A stretch of DNA of 12,082 nucleotides from an uncultured Parasutterella sp. Lineage in GTDB: Bacteria > Pseudomonadota > Gammaproteobacteria > Burkholderiales > Burkholderiaceae_F. The stretch's first letter is position 1. Each line of letters begins with the position of its first letter. A program made the translations under genes and the position numbers. Of this stretch, positions 1 through 6,905 are shown in pieces. The notes under the pieces were generated by a model, which was not told the origin of the DNA, did no database searches, and saw only the letters and a list, made by a program, of their open reading frames with translations. The stretch is taken from contig CAAFTZ010000113.1 of assembly GCA_900766055.1 (NCBI GenBank), positions 1 to 12,082 on the forward strand, given 5' to 3'.

Positions 1-816
1 ACTTATCGTGTTGATAAGGAGGAGAGAAAAACTTCAAAAAACGTTTCTTTGAATCCGAATGAAGCTTTGTGCTGTGATTTAGGCATTGATAATTTTGCAG
101 CTTTCGTTTCGACCAAACCCGGGGTAAAGCCGTTTTTGATCAAAGGCAAAATACTTAAAAGCATCAATCAGCGGTACAACAAACAAGTCGCAGAACTTAG
201 AAGCAAGAAACACCGTGAGCACATTCGGATAAAAGGAGTCAAACGTTATTGGCAGCTCCAAGACTTGATGCACAAGGCCAGTCGCCTGGCAGTGAATTTC
301 TGTCTTGCACATGATTTGGGCCGTATAGTTATCGGAACAAACAGAAACTGGAAACAGAGAGTCAACCTTGGCAAGCGCAACAACTAGAATTTTGTAATGC
401 TGCCGCACAACAAGTTTATTGAGACGGTCCGGTACAAGGCTGAAGAATATGGCATCCAAGTGACAGTGCGTGAGGAGAGTTACACACCTAAAGCCAGTGC
501 AATGGACTTCGATGAAATACCTGACTTCGATCCAAAGGAAAGAAAACCAACGACTTCCTTCTCGGGGAAGAGGCTCAAACGCGGCCTCTATCACTCATCA
601 AAAAAACATTTGATCAATGCCGATATCAACGATGCAGCAAATATCGGCCGAAAAGAACTCGGGGATGAGCGGCTCAAAAAGCTGCTCGAACTCGATGAGG
701 GCGTCTTTGTGGACACGCCTGCAATTGTACGAAGCCTGCATACATGTGCGGGTGTTCGCCAATTGCTAGAAATGAGAGCACGCTCCCATGAAACCGTGCA
801 CGTGAGTGCGAAGTAG
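1..816 (+). pseudogene. tnpB: IS200/IS605-type TnpB (OrfB) nuclease, 5'-truncated by the window edge and interrupted by an in-frame amber codon
   Basis: TnpB proteins are RNA-guided RuvC-like DNA nucleases carried by IS200/IS605 and IS607 elements. Frame 1 is open from base 1, so the gene starts outside the window; the apparent TTG start at 49 is internal. The three RuvC acidic positions are visible: Asp in CDLGIDN (76-78), Glu in REESYTPKAS (about 475-477) and Asp in NADINDAANI (622-624). The usual CxxC zinc finger between the last two is absent; this stretch instead carries the FSGKRLKRGLY block found in a zinc-finger-less subgroup. A TAG at 385-387 splits the gene. Reading resumes in the same frame with NFV and an ATG at 397, so the parsimonious cause is a single CAG-to-TAG change where relatives usually have Gln. 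Unless the amber is read through, the nuclease is inactive. No TnpA is in the window. Confidence 0.85.
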
Positions 817-820
817 TTCA
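778..820 (+). ncRNA. Candidate right end of the TnpB element and 3' end of its OMEGA (guide) RNA scaffold
   Basis: GCAC (798-801), the GNRA-type loop GTGA (802-805) and GTGC (806-809) form a small hairpin, extended by a T-G wobble pair (797/810). It is followed by the single-stranded tail AAGTAGTTCA (811-820). A competing pairing exists between GCACG (778-782) and CGTGC (795-799). In the TnpB family the guide-RNA scaffold overlaps the 3' end of tnpB and stops at the element's right end, and the flanking DNA supplies the guide. A hairpin plus GTAGTTCA-like tail fits my memory of such ends, but this is an inference. The implied guide would start at about 821 in a T-rich stretch. Confidence 0.4.
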
Positions 821-1417
821 TTTTTCTTTTTTCTCTTTGGGAAGGCTCAAAAGTCCTTCTCTTAGCCCTTCTTCTAAAGCGTGATCGCCTAACCAGATAG
901 AAAGGACAGCATCATAAAGCGCCTTGCCTCGGACGGGATTGCCCATCAGCTGGCCGTTGTAATAAACGAATGTCCCGCGGGAAGGGAGCCAATCCACATC
1001 AACCACATCACCGGGTTCAAGGTTCGTTAGGTCCTTCATGAATTCTTCAATCTGCTGAAGTTCATTCTCTATGAAGTCCTGATAAGTCTCATCATTGTTT
1101 TCTGCGATGGCCTCGCGCATAGAGGAGATGAAATCTTCCGCGTTCAAGGGTTGGAGAATAACAATTTGAACTCTTCGAGCGCCTAATAGTGCTCGGGAAG
1201 TATCTTGACGATGTGTTTTCGCCGGCAAATACAGCGCAACGGCATAAATCGGCTTATCGCTTTGCGTGCGGACGCCGGTTCCGTTCAAAACCAGAGCGTT
1301 TTGGCCGACCTTGATATTTTCGGCAAAACGGTGGCCGCCGATTTCAACATAGTCCGTCTTTTTTCCGGTGAGAAATTTTTTGATGTCTTCCATCAGCTTT
1401 GAGCTGTTTTGTTTCAT
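818..1417 (-). CDS. Chalcone-isomerase-like protein, 199 aa
   Basis: The protein matches the bacterial chalcone-isomerase-like fold family, whose members usually lack proven flavonoid isomerase activity. Typical blocks appear in order: LNGTGVRTQ and YAVALYLPAKT (about residues 44-68), a middle segment with EDFISSMREAIAENN, then GDVVDVDWLP, GTFVYYNG and the C-terminal LYDAVLSIWLGD block. Most relatives are exported, but this one has no signal peptide; the N-terminus is polar, so a cytoplasmic location is inferred. The ATG overlaps the TGA of the upstream MerR gene by four bases (ATGA, 1414-1417), with AGGAAG ahead as ribosome binding site, so the two are very probably translated together. The stop codon (818-820) coincides with the predicted end of the neighbouring TnpB element. 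The last residues, KEKKEK, are low-complexity and may have been altered by that insertion. Substrate unknown. Confidence 0.8.
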   Translation of the reverse strand: MKQNSSKLMEDIKKFLTGKKTDYVEIGGHRFAENIKVGQNALVLNGTGVRTQSDKPIYAVALYLPAKTHRQDTSRALLGARRVQIVILQPLNAEDFISSMREAIAENNDETYQDFIENELQQIEEFMKDLTNLEPGDVVDVDWLPSRGTFVYYNGQLMGNPVRGKALYDAVLSIWLGDHALEEGLREGLLSLPKEKKEK

Positions 1418-1836
1418 TCTTTTTCTTCCTGAGCTTCTTTGTCTTTTTCAGACTTGATGACTTCTAAAAATGCTTGCGCAAGTTTAATCATTTGCGGCTG
1501 CGTCAGGCCGCAGATCTCCTGACGAAATTCAATTGAGATTCCGGGATCAACAGGAATTTCAATCACCGTAAGCGGTTCTCCGATTTCCCGGCGGTTGAGG
1601 ACTTCCTGATGCGTTTGGCGTTTGAGTTCAACGATGCGGGCGAGGGTGTAGCCTTTTTCCTGAAGTGCTTTAATGTTGCGAATTTGTTCCAAATGGCTGG
1701 CATCGTAACGGGCATTTTTTGTTTCGCCGGACGGCCGATCCAAAAGGCCACTGTTGACGTAGTATCGGATGGTTCGCTTACTGAGTCCCGAGACCTGCGA
1801 AAGCTCATCAATAGTCAGAAGGTTTTTAGAGCTCAC
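1414..1836 (-). CDS. MerR-family transcriptional regulator, 140 aa
   Basis: The N-terminus is a MerR winged helix-turn-helix: TIDELSQVSGLSKRTIRYY at residues 8-26, a wing region ending near 46 (ARYD) and a long helix with EKGYTLARIVELK (about 60-72). The remaining C-terminal part is short and unlike the metal-binding sensors; its only cysteine is residue 109, so metal sensing is unlikely. The tail EKDKEAQEEKE is highly charged. The start is GTG: no in-frame ATG or TTG lies upstream, and the helix-turn-helix begins only seven residues in. There is no recognisable ribosome binding site before it, so translation may be leaderless or weak. The gene overlaps the chalcone-isomerase-like gene downstream and is divergent from a DadA-like oxidoreductase. 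It may control itself and one or both neighbours; the ligand is unknown. Confidence 0.88.
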   Translation of the reverse strand: MSSKNLLTIDELSQVSGLSKRTIRYYVNSGLLDRPSGETKNARYDASHLEQIRNIKALQEKGYTLARIVELKRQTHQEVLNRREIGEPLTVIEIPVDPGISIEFRQEICGLTQPQMIKLAQAFLEVIKSEKDKEAQEEKE

Positions 1837-1838
1837 TG

Positions 1839-1856
1839 TTTGTACAAAAATACAAA
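1839..1856. promoter_or_regulatory. Inverted repeat in the merR/oxidoreductase divergent region, possible MerR operator
   Basis: TTTGTA (1839-1844) and TACAAA (1851-1856) are perfect inverted copies with a 6-base spacer. The repeat sits in the 59-base gap between the divergent genes. A possible rightward promoter overlaps it: TTGTAC (1840-1845) and TAAAAT (1862-1867), 16 bases apart. MerR regulators normally bind palindromes between promoter elements, usually with a longer 19-20 base spacer, so the role is inferred and the fit is imperfect. Confidence 0.35.
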
Positions 1857-1895
1857 TAAGTTAAAATAATCTGCACATTATAAGGTGGAGAACCA

Positions 1896-3137
1896 ATGCA
1901 TATCATTGTTGTCGGAGCAGGGGTCACGGGTATTGCGTGTGCTCATAATTTTTTAAAGCGCGGCCATAACGTTACATTGATCGAGAAAGCCTCGACGCCT
2001 AATCAGGAATGCAGTTTCGGAATGGCCGGCTTCATGGGTCCCATTTCCGTACAGATGCTTTGCGCCCCCTTTAAAGGCAAAGCAGGCCTAGCCTCCATCT
2101 TCGCTAAAACCCGCCGCTTGGGCTGGGATGTATCCATCGGTCAGATGAAATTCCTTCGTGCTTTGGCTAACGCCAGAAGCGCGGATGTCTGGGCCGCAAC
2201 TCACGAGTCGCTAATGACTTTAGCTCGATACAGTGTCGGTTTAACCGAATTCCATGCTCGTTTGGAAGATCTGTCTTTTGAACAAGTCTACGGTCTGCTT
2301 CGCGTCTTTACCAATGCACAGGCGTGGGAAGAAGCCCACAAGGGAGAGAGCGAAAAGCCCGGAGAATGGCTGACGAGAGAAGAGGCTTCCAGAATTGATC
2401 CCTCTTTAGAAAACGTCCCTGATCCTTTCCTCGGCTGCTCTTATCTTCCGCAGGAACTCTCAGGCAACGGAAGCTATTGCTCCAAACAGATTCAGGCCAT
2501 CAATGTCAGTCAGAAGAACCTGACAATGATGTATCACACCGAAGTCACTGGCCTGATGTTTGATGAGAACAATAAGGTCGTAGGTGTTAAGACGGACAAG
2601 GGCGAAATTGCCAGTGATGCCGTCGTGCTTTGCAGCAATTTAGGAACAAAGCCTCTGCTGGACGGCAAACTTGAGCTTCCGACAATGCAGCTCACCGGCT
2701 GGGCCGTGACCGCAACCATCGATCCGATGAATGTCCCGCCGCTTCACACACTGATTTTTGACAATAAAGATCTTCTTGTCACCCGTTTAGGCAATCGCGT
2801 CAGAGTCTGCGGTCGTTATTGGCTCGGAGAATCTTCTCACGATATAACAGACAAAGTGATTGAAGAAATCTACGAGGCCAGCTGTAAGCTTCTGCCCACT
2901 GCGGCTCAATGGACCGAATCCACTAACTGGATCGGCAAATGTATTGTTCACCCGGACAGTCTTCCGTCCTGCGGCGAAACACCGTTCGAGGGCTTGTATC
3001 TCAACATTTGCCACGGCTTAAACGGCTGGGCTCTCTCTGAGGGCTGTGCCGAACTCTTGTCGGATGTCATTGAGAAGAAGACGCCGGCTATTGATCCGAC
3101 GCCTTACAGCCCGATGCGTTTTGTTAAGCGAAAATAA
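1896..3137 (+). CDS. DadA-like FAD-dependent D-amino-acid dehydrogenase/oxidoreductase, 413 aa
   Basis: This is a member of the DAO (DadA/GlyOx) flavoprotein family, which oxidises amines of amino acids to imino acids. The N-terminal dinucleotide fold shows GAGVTG (residues 7-12) and the acidic ribose-binding end of strand 2 (LIEK, Glu30). The C-terminus carries the family's second FAD contact, seen as NICHGLNGWALSEGCAELLSD. The length agrees with E. coli DadA (about 430). AAGGTGGAG lies 5 bases before the ATG, a good ribosome binding site. The substrate cannot be read from the sequence, so I give no symbol. The gene is divergent from the MerR regulator and ends in its own terminator, suggesting a single-gene transcript. 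RidA, which clears reactive imines produced by such enzymes, lies about 4 kb away; a functional link is only suggestive. Confidence 0.85.
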   Translation: MHIIVVGAGVTGIACAHNFLKRGHNVTLIEKASTPNQECSFGMAGFMGPISVQMLCAPFKGKAGLASIFAKTRRLGWDVSIGQMKFLRALANARSADVWAATHESLMTLARYSVGLTEFHARLEDLSFEQVYGLLRVFTNAQAWEEAHKGESEKPGEWLTREEASRIDPSLENVPDPFLGCSYLPQELSGNGSYCSKQIQAINVSQKNLTMMYHTEVTGLMFDENNKVVGVKTDKGEIASDAVVLCSNLGTKPLLDGKLELPTMQLTGWAVTATIDPMNVPPLHTLIFDNKDLLVTRLGNRVRVCGRYWLGESSHDITDKVIEEIYEASCKLLPTAAQWTESTNWIGKCIVHPDSLPSCGETPFEGLYLNICHGLNGWALSEGCAELLSDVIEKKTPAIDPTPYSPMRFVKRK

Positions 3138-3154
3138 ATTCACGAATATTGTTT

Positions 3155-3188
3155 GAGACTGTCCGAGGCGACAGTCTCCTTTCTTTTT
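3155..3188 (+). terminator. Rho-independent terminator after the DadA-like gene
   Basis: A perfect 9-base-pair stem, GAGACTGTC (3155-3163) with GACAGTCTC (3170-3178), closes a 6-base loop and is followed by CTTTCTTTTT. It lies 17 bases after the oxidoreductase stop and separates it from the next gene. Confidence 0.9.
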
Positions 3189-3202
3189 AAAGGTAATAAT
3201 CC

Positions 3203-4711
3203 ATGTCGGTTTCCTTACTTCAGATTCCTCAGTTAAGAGAACTCGAGGAAAAATACGCCCGTATCTTAGGACCCGGAGTTTTGATGGAGAGAGCAGGCAA
3301 AGCCGCTGCTGACTTCATCTCCGACCTTTATCCGGCTCCGGCCCGTGTAACCGTGGTTTGCGGTCCCGGAAACAACGGCGGCGACGGATATCGAACTGCG
3401 ATTGAACTTTTAAAGAAGGAATACAACGTTAATGTCGTTCAGGTTGCCGGCAAAACACCCAAGAGCGCAGAAGCAAAAGCAGCCTTGGCCGAATGGGAAA
3501 AATTAGGACGTACGACTTACACCGATCCTTACGACACTCCCAAAGCCGATATTGTGGTGGATGCGATTTTCGGAATCGGTTTGGAACGTCCGCTTAAAGA
3601 CGAATTCCTCGATGCAGCAATGTGGTTCAACGAGAGACGAGCATTGCACGTTTCTCTGGATATTCCTTCCGGTCTGAACTCAGAAACCGGCACTTGGGTC
3701 GGAGACAGAGCAGGGTGCAAAGCCGATGCGACGATTTCTTTCTTAAGCGGCAAGGTAGGTCTCTTTACAGGCCTTGGGCCCGATGCCTGCGGCCGCGTCA
3801 AAATGGAAAACCTCGGTATTTCCATTCCGCTCACCAAAATCAGCCTTCTGGAAGTTAAAGACTTCAAGCATGTCTGCGCTCCGCGCTTAAAGAATACTTC
3901 TAAAGCGGATTACGGCCGCTTAGGCGTTATCGGCGGAGGAAAAGGCACTGTCGGAGCCGCCTTAATTGCCGCACGTTCCGGTTTGTATATGGGCGCAGGC
4001 CGTGTTTATGTCGAACTCTTAGAAGACGGCATGAAGCTCGATCCGTTCTGTCCGGAATTAATGTTCCCCGGCAAAATCAATATCGATGAAATGGACGCGA
4101 TCGTCATCGGTCCGGGCTTAGGCTTCACCGAGCAGGCTAAGCAGAGATTCATTGAATGTCTGAAGTCCAAAGCTGCTTTGGTGATTGACGGAGATGCTTT
4201 AACGATGATTGCTCAGGACGAGGAGATCTTGTCCTTAGTGACCCATCGCTTTGCTCATACCGTTCTGACGCCGCACTCGGCCGAAGCTGCCCGCATCCTC
4301 AGACTCCCGGTTGAGGAGATCAACAAGGATCGTCTATCTCGTGCGCTTGACTTAGGAATTCTCACCGGTGCCGTCAATGTCTTGAAAGGCGCAGGCACGA
4401 TTGTGACTCAGCGCAGTTCCGTGAGCTGGATCAATCCGACAGGATCTCCTGCATTAGCAACTGCCGGATCCGGCGACGCATTGTCCGGCATGATCGGCGC
4501 TATGTTTGCTCAGCACTTTGAATTGATGGACTGCGTTTTATCCGCGGTTTATCTCCACGGCGCTGCAGTCGAAGGTTTGAATTCCGGCGTTTTGGCCGGA
4601 AACATTGCTCCTTTGGCTTCCACTTGCCTTGAAGAATTGAGAGTCTCCTATCAGAGGCATTTCCATCCGCTCAAGGAAGAAGAAAAAACGATCGAGTGGG
4701 AAGACAGCTGA
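3203..4711 (+). CDS. nnr: Bifunctional NAD(P)H-hydrate epimerase / ADP-dependent (S)-NAD(P)H-hydrate dehydratase, 502 aa
   Basis: This cytoplasmic repair enzyme restores NADH and NADPH that have been hydrated spontaneously or by side reactions. The N-terminal half (about 1-215) is the YjeF_N epimerase: GPGNNGGDGY at 55-63, the DAIFGIGL block with Asp120, and SLDIPSGLNS at 151-160. The C-terminal half (about 225-485) is the ribokinase-like dehydratase: VIGGGKGTVGAA (242-253), VIGPGLG (301-307), VIDGDALT (327-334), LTPHSAE (355-361), VLKGAGTIV (393-401) and AGSGDALSG (421-429), the nucleotide and catalytic loop. Both domains look intact and the length matches bacterial fused forms. AAAGG about 10 bases before the ATG is the ribosome binding site. 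It stands between two terminators, so it is probably transcribed alone. Confidence 0.96.
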   Translation: MSVSLLQIPQLRELEEKYARILGPGVLMERAGKAAADFISDLYPAPARVTVVCGPGNNGGDGYRTAIELLKKEYNVNVVQVAGKTPKSAEAKAALAEWEKLGRTTYTDPYDTPKADIVVDAIFGIGLERPLKDEFLDAAMWFNERRALHVSLDIPSGLNSETGTWVGDRAGCKADATISFLSGKVGLFTGLGPDACGRVKMENLGISIPLTKISLLEVKDFKHVCAPRLKNTSKADYGRLGVIGGGKGTVGAALIAARSGLYMGAGRVYVELLEDGMKLDPFCPELMFPGKINIDEMDAIVIGPGLGFTEQAKQRFIECLKSKAALVIDGDALTMIAQDEEILSLVTHRFAHTVLTPHSAEAARILRLPVEEINKDRLSRALDLGILTGAVNVLKGAGTIVTQRSSVSWINPTGSPALATAGSGDALSGMIGAMFAQHFELMDCVLSAVYLHGAAVEGLNSGVLAGNIAPLASTCLEELRVSYQRHFHPLKEEEKTIEWEDS

Positions 4712-4740
4712 CGAAGCCTCCTTTCTCGTCGTGTAGCATG

Positions 4741-4775
4741 TTAAGCGCCGTCATTCCGGCGCTTAATTATTTCTT
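4741..4775 (+). terminator. Terminator hairpin after nnr that includes the stop codon of the convergent Sel1 gene
   Basis: TTAAGCGCCG (4741-4750) and CGGCGCTTAA (4757-4766) form a perfect 10-base-pair stem around the loop TCATTC, followed by TTATTTCTT. It fits a rightward terminator for nnr, which ends 29 bases earlier. The first arm is also the reverse complement of the Sel1 gene's TAA stop and last codons. On the minus strand no T-run follows, so it is a poor terminator in that direction. Confidence 0.75.
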
Positions 4776-5724
4776 GGACGACGAGCTGTGAACTTGGAAA
4801 GGCCGCGATGCCTGCGGCTTCCATAAGTTGATCTTTTTGCGCCAATGCGCGAAGTTCGGAAAGTTTTTGAGAAGCTTTCCAGCTTCCGAAAGTAGAGGCG
4901 AGGTGACAGTAGACGATTGCGGCCACAATATCGGGCGCGACAAATCTAGCGCTCGACCAAAAAAATCCAAGCTCAAGCAGACAGTCCGGATCCTCGGAAA
5001 GAGCGCCTTCTTCCAGAAAGCCCAAACCTCGTACGGGACTTTTAGGGGTTGTTTCGAGCCAGTAACGTCCGACGGCAAGGAGACAAACCGGAATCTTTGC
5101 AGCTGCTCCTTTGAAGAGCCAATGAAGGCAAAGTTTGGGGTTGAGATGAGACCCTTCGGAGGTCAGGCGCACCATTCTCATAATGGCACGCTTTTCTCCT
5201 TTCAAGGCAGCCTGACTAAAAAATGTCTCCGCAATTTCGGGATTTGTTTCTACACCTAAACCTTGGTCATAGGCTTCAGCCAAAGCAAACATCGCTTCCG
5301 GCGATTTTTCTTTTGCTGCAACTCGAAGCCAAGCAAAAGATTCATCGAGGTTTTGGCGAACGCCGAAACCTTCCCGCAAAGCCATCGCCAAGTGAAACTT
5401 CGCGTTGGTCTCGCCGAGAACGGCGGCTTTACGGAACAAGTCGGCCGCTCGTTTGGGATCTCTTTCTAATAGCTGGCCGGTGGCATAAAGCATTCCGAGA
5501 AGATCCAACGAGGCAGCGTGTTCTTCTTCGGCGGCGGCTTTGAGATATTGAATAGCAGTGTTGGACTCTGCAGAAAGCAGTTCTTTAGCTTCTTTGAAAC
5601 GATCTTCCGCCGTTTGAGGTTCCGGTCTTAAATTCAGAAACGAATACGGATCAAAAACAGGCTTTTGTGTCGGGGCCTGTTTTTTAGGCGAAATTTCGGG
5701 AAGCTTATCAAAGAAGCCGGTCAT
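4741..5724 (-). CDS. Sel1-like repeat (TPR-type) protein, 327 aa
   Basis: From about residue 40 to 290 the protein is a run of 36-residue Sel1-type helical repeats. Examples are AIQYLKAAAEEEHAASLDLL, LYATGQLLERDPKRAADLF with the next A-LGETNAKFHLA turn, and AYDQGLGVETNPEIAETFF. The first repeats are near consensus and the later ones diverged. Such solenoids are protein-binding scaffolds with no catalytic activity. There is no signal peptide: the N-terminus is polar and proline-rich, so a cytoplasmic location is inferred. The ATG follows the stop of the upstream membrane-protein gene by 3 bases, so the two form an operon. Partner unknown; the membrane protein next door is an obvious candidate. 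Confidence 0.85.
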   Translation of the reverse strand: MTGFFDKLPEISPKKQAPTQKPVFDPYSFLNLRPEPQTAEDRFKEAKELLSAESNTAIQYLKAAAEEEHAASLDLLGMLYATGQLLERDPKRAADLFRKAAVLGETNAKFHLAMALREGFGVRQNLDESFAWLRVAAKEKSPEAMFALAEAYDQGLGVETNPEIAETFFSQAALKGEKRAIMRMVRLTSEGSHLNPKLCLHWLFKGAAAKIPVCLLAVGRYWLETTPKSPVRGLGFLEEGALSEDPDCLLELGFFWSSARFVAPDIVAAIVYCHLASTFGSWKASQKLSELRALAQKDQLMEAAGIAAFPSSQLVVQEIIKRRNDGA

Positions 5725-5727
5725 AGG

Positions 5728-6201
5728 TTAGGGCTTCGGAGGCAGCTGAGGCGGCAGAACATCAGGAAATAAAGTGATGATGCCGATCACGTAAGTCAAA
5801 GACATCATCATCCAAAGGACAAGGCCGCCTGCGCCGAGCATAATCGGTTTGCCCCAAAGACGATGATGATAGTTATCGCCGTATCGGTCACGAACGAAGG
5901 GCACCTGAGCCCAGCCGTCAAAGATGACCCAAGCCGCATAGAACAAGGTGTAAGAACCTAAGAAGTAGAAATTTTCATAATTGGATTCGGGAAGCCAAGG
6001 TTCCAGAATGAGATAACCGAACATGAAGACTAAACCGAGAACCATCCACATGTTGCTGTTGGCGGTGCGGTCTCTTTCTCCCATTTCGCTCCAGTTGGTT
6101 CTCTGAAGAAATGCTCCGAATACCGGTGTAAAGATATAGGACCAAATAACGGTCCAAACAGGATTCCAAAGAGCGATAGCAGGAGATTTAGGATAGGCCA
6201 T
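5728..6201 (-). CDS. Uncharacterised four-helix membrane protein, 157 aa
   Basis: I do not recognise a named family. The protein is very rich in Trp, Phe and Tyr, with four likely membrane segments at about residues 12-32, 50-70, 76-95 and 118-145. Polar loops include NWSEMGERDRTANSN and VPFVRDRYGDNYHHRLWGK, and the tail is proline-rich (PPQLPPKP). I chose the ATG at 6201 (MAYPKSP). The frame stays open to a TTG at 6321, but the extra 40 residues have no recognisable character and would hug the upstream regulatory region. The ribosome binding site before the ATG is weak. It is co-transcribed with the Sel1-repeat gene 3 bases downstream. Function unknown. Confidence 0.7.
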   Translation of the reverse strand: MAYPKSPAIALWNPVWTVIWSYIFTPVFGAFLQRTNWSEMGERDRTANSNMWMVLGLVFMFGYLILEPWLPESNYENFYFLGSYTLFYAAWVIFDGWAQVPFVRDRYGDNYHHRLWGKPIMLGAGGLVLWMMMSLTYVIGIITLFPDVLPPQLPPKP

Positions 6202-6395
6202 TTGCGTAATGTTTAAAGGGTGCAACTTGAGGAAAAGGCAAAGAGGTCGAAAACTTTTAGGACCCCACGACTGCCAAGTCTCTAAAAAAGAAAAAATAAT
6301 AGCACAGAGCGATTTTTCCAAAACCTGTAACTTGCGATTTGGAAAGGATTTTTTCTGAAAAGAAATCAGATTAGGAGCCGCATTCGGTAAAAAGG

Positions 6396-6425
6396 TTGAA
6401 CTTTTTGAATCGGATTGGCTAGAAT
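6396..6425 (+). promoter_or_regulatory. Sigma-70 type promoter for the small lipoprotein gene
   Basis: TTGAAC (6396-6401) and TAGAAT (6420-6425) are separated by 18 bases and lie about 30 bases before the start codon at 6457. Both hexamers are one to two bases from consensus. The neighbouring gene to the left points away, so this is a natural place for a rightward promoter. Confidence 0.55.
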
Positions 6426-6456
6426 CAGACCATGAGAATCATTTGATAGCTAAAAA

Positions 6457-6885
6457 ATGAAGGCAATCCCGCTCCTAACGATCTGCAGCGCCTGTGTTTT
6501 AGTTTCAGGCTGTGCTTCGGATTCGACTGACTACTACTTGAGAGACTCTTTCGGCTTCAAGGAAGTGTGTTTGGTCGACAACAAAAACGTGCCGCCTTCA
6601 TTCTTTATTGCTTTGCGTCAGGCGATACAAGATAAAGGATTACAAGTCAGAACGGTTTCGAAGACAGAGCAGAGCTGCCCAGTCACCGTCTATTACGAAG
6701 CCAAATACAACTTGGCCTACCTGAAAGATGCTCGCCTTTTATTAACAACAGAAGGGCATCCGACCGACATCGTCAATCTTAGAAAAAACGTAGAGCCGGC
6801 AACCCTGGCAGACCCGGCTTCTGATTCAGAACCCAAAATCCGTGATATGGTTAACCGGCTCCTACCGAGAGGAACACCCTGGTAG
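6457..6885 (+). CDS. Small uncharacterised lipoprotein, 142 aa
   Basis: The N-terminus is a lipoprotein signal: MKAIP, a hydrophobic stretch, then LVSGC with the lipidated Cys at residue 19. The residues after the Cys are Ala-Ser, so sorting to the outer membrane is expected under the +2 rule. The mature part has a Cys pair (about 38 and 74) that could form a disulfide, a beta-rich CPVTVYYEAKYNLAYLKDARLLL segment, and a charged C-terminal helix. I do not recognise the family beyond resemblance to small orphan proteobacterial lipoproteins. The gene has its own promoter but a poor ribosome binding site (only GATAGCTAAAAA before the ATG). It is convergent with ridA, 20 bases apart, with no clear terminator in between. 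Confidence 0.7.
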   Translation: MKAIPLLTICSACVLVSGCASDSTDYYLRDSFGFKEVCLVDNKNVPPSFFIALRQAIQDKGLQVRTVSKTEQSCPVTVYYEAKYNLAYLKDARLLLTTEGHPTDIVNLRKNVEPATLADPASDSEPKIRDMVNRLLPRGTPW

Positions 6886-6905
6886 GCATTCCTCGGTAAG
6901 AAGTA

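Noticed and set aside
49..51. TTG at 49 as the start of tnpB
   Set aside because: The frame is open to base 1 and the residues before it look like the usual TnpB sequence ahead of the first RuvC motif; the true start is outside the window.
79..594. 171-codon minus-strand ORF opposite tnpB
   Set aside because: It is a shadow of the plus-strand TnpB frame, which has clear RuvC motifs; the shadow product has no domain.
6202..6321. 40-codon extension of the membrane-protein ORF to a TTG at 6321
   Set aside because: The start is weak and the added residues have no recognisable features; the ATG at 6201 gives a normal membrane protein.
6861..6896. Hairpins between the small lipoprotein gene and ridA (CCTACC/GGTAGG and ACCGAG/CTCGGT)
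   Set aside because: The two pairings exclude each other, stems are short with long loops, and no T-run follows on either strand.
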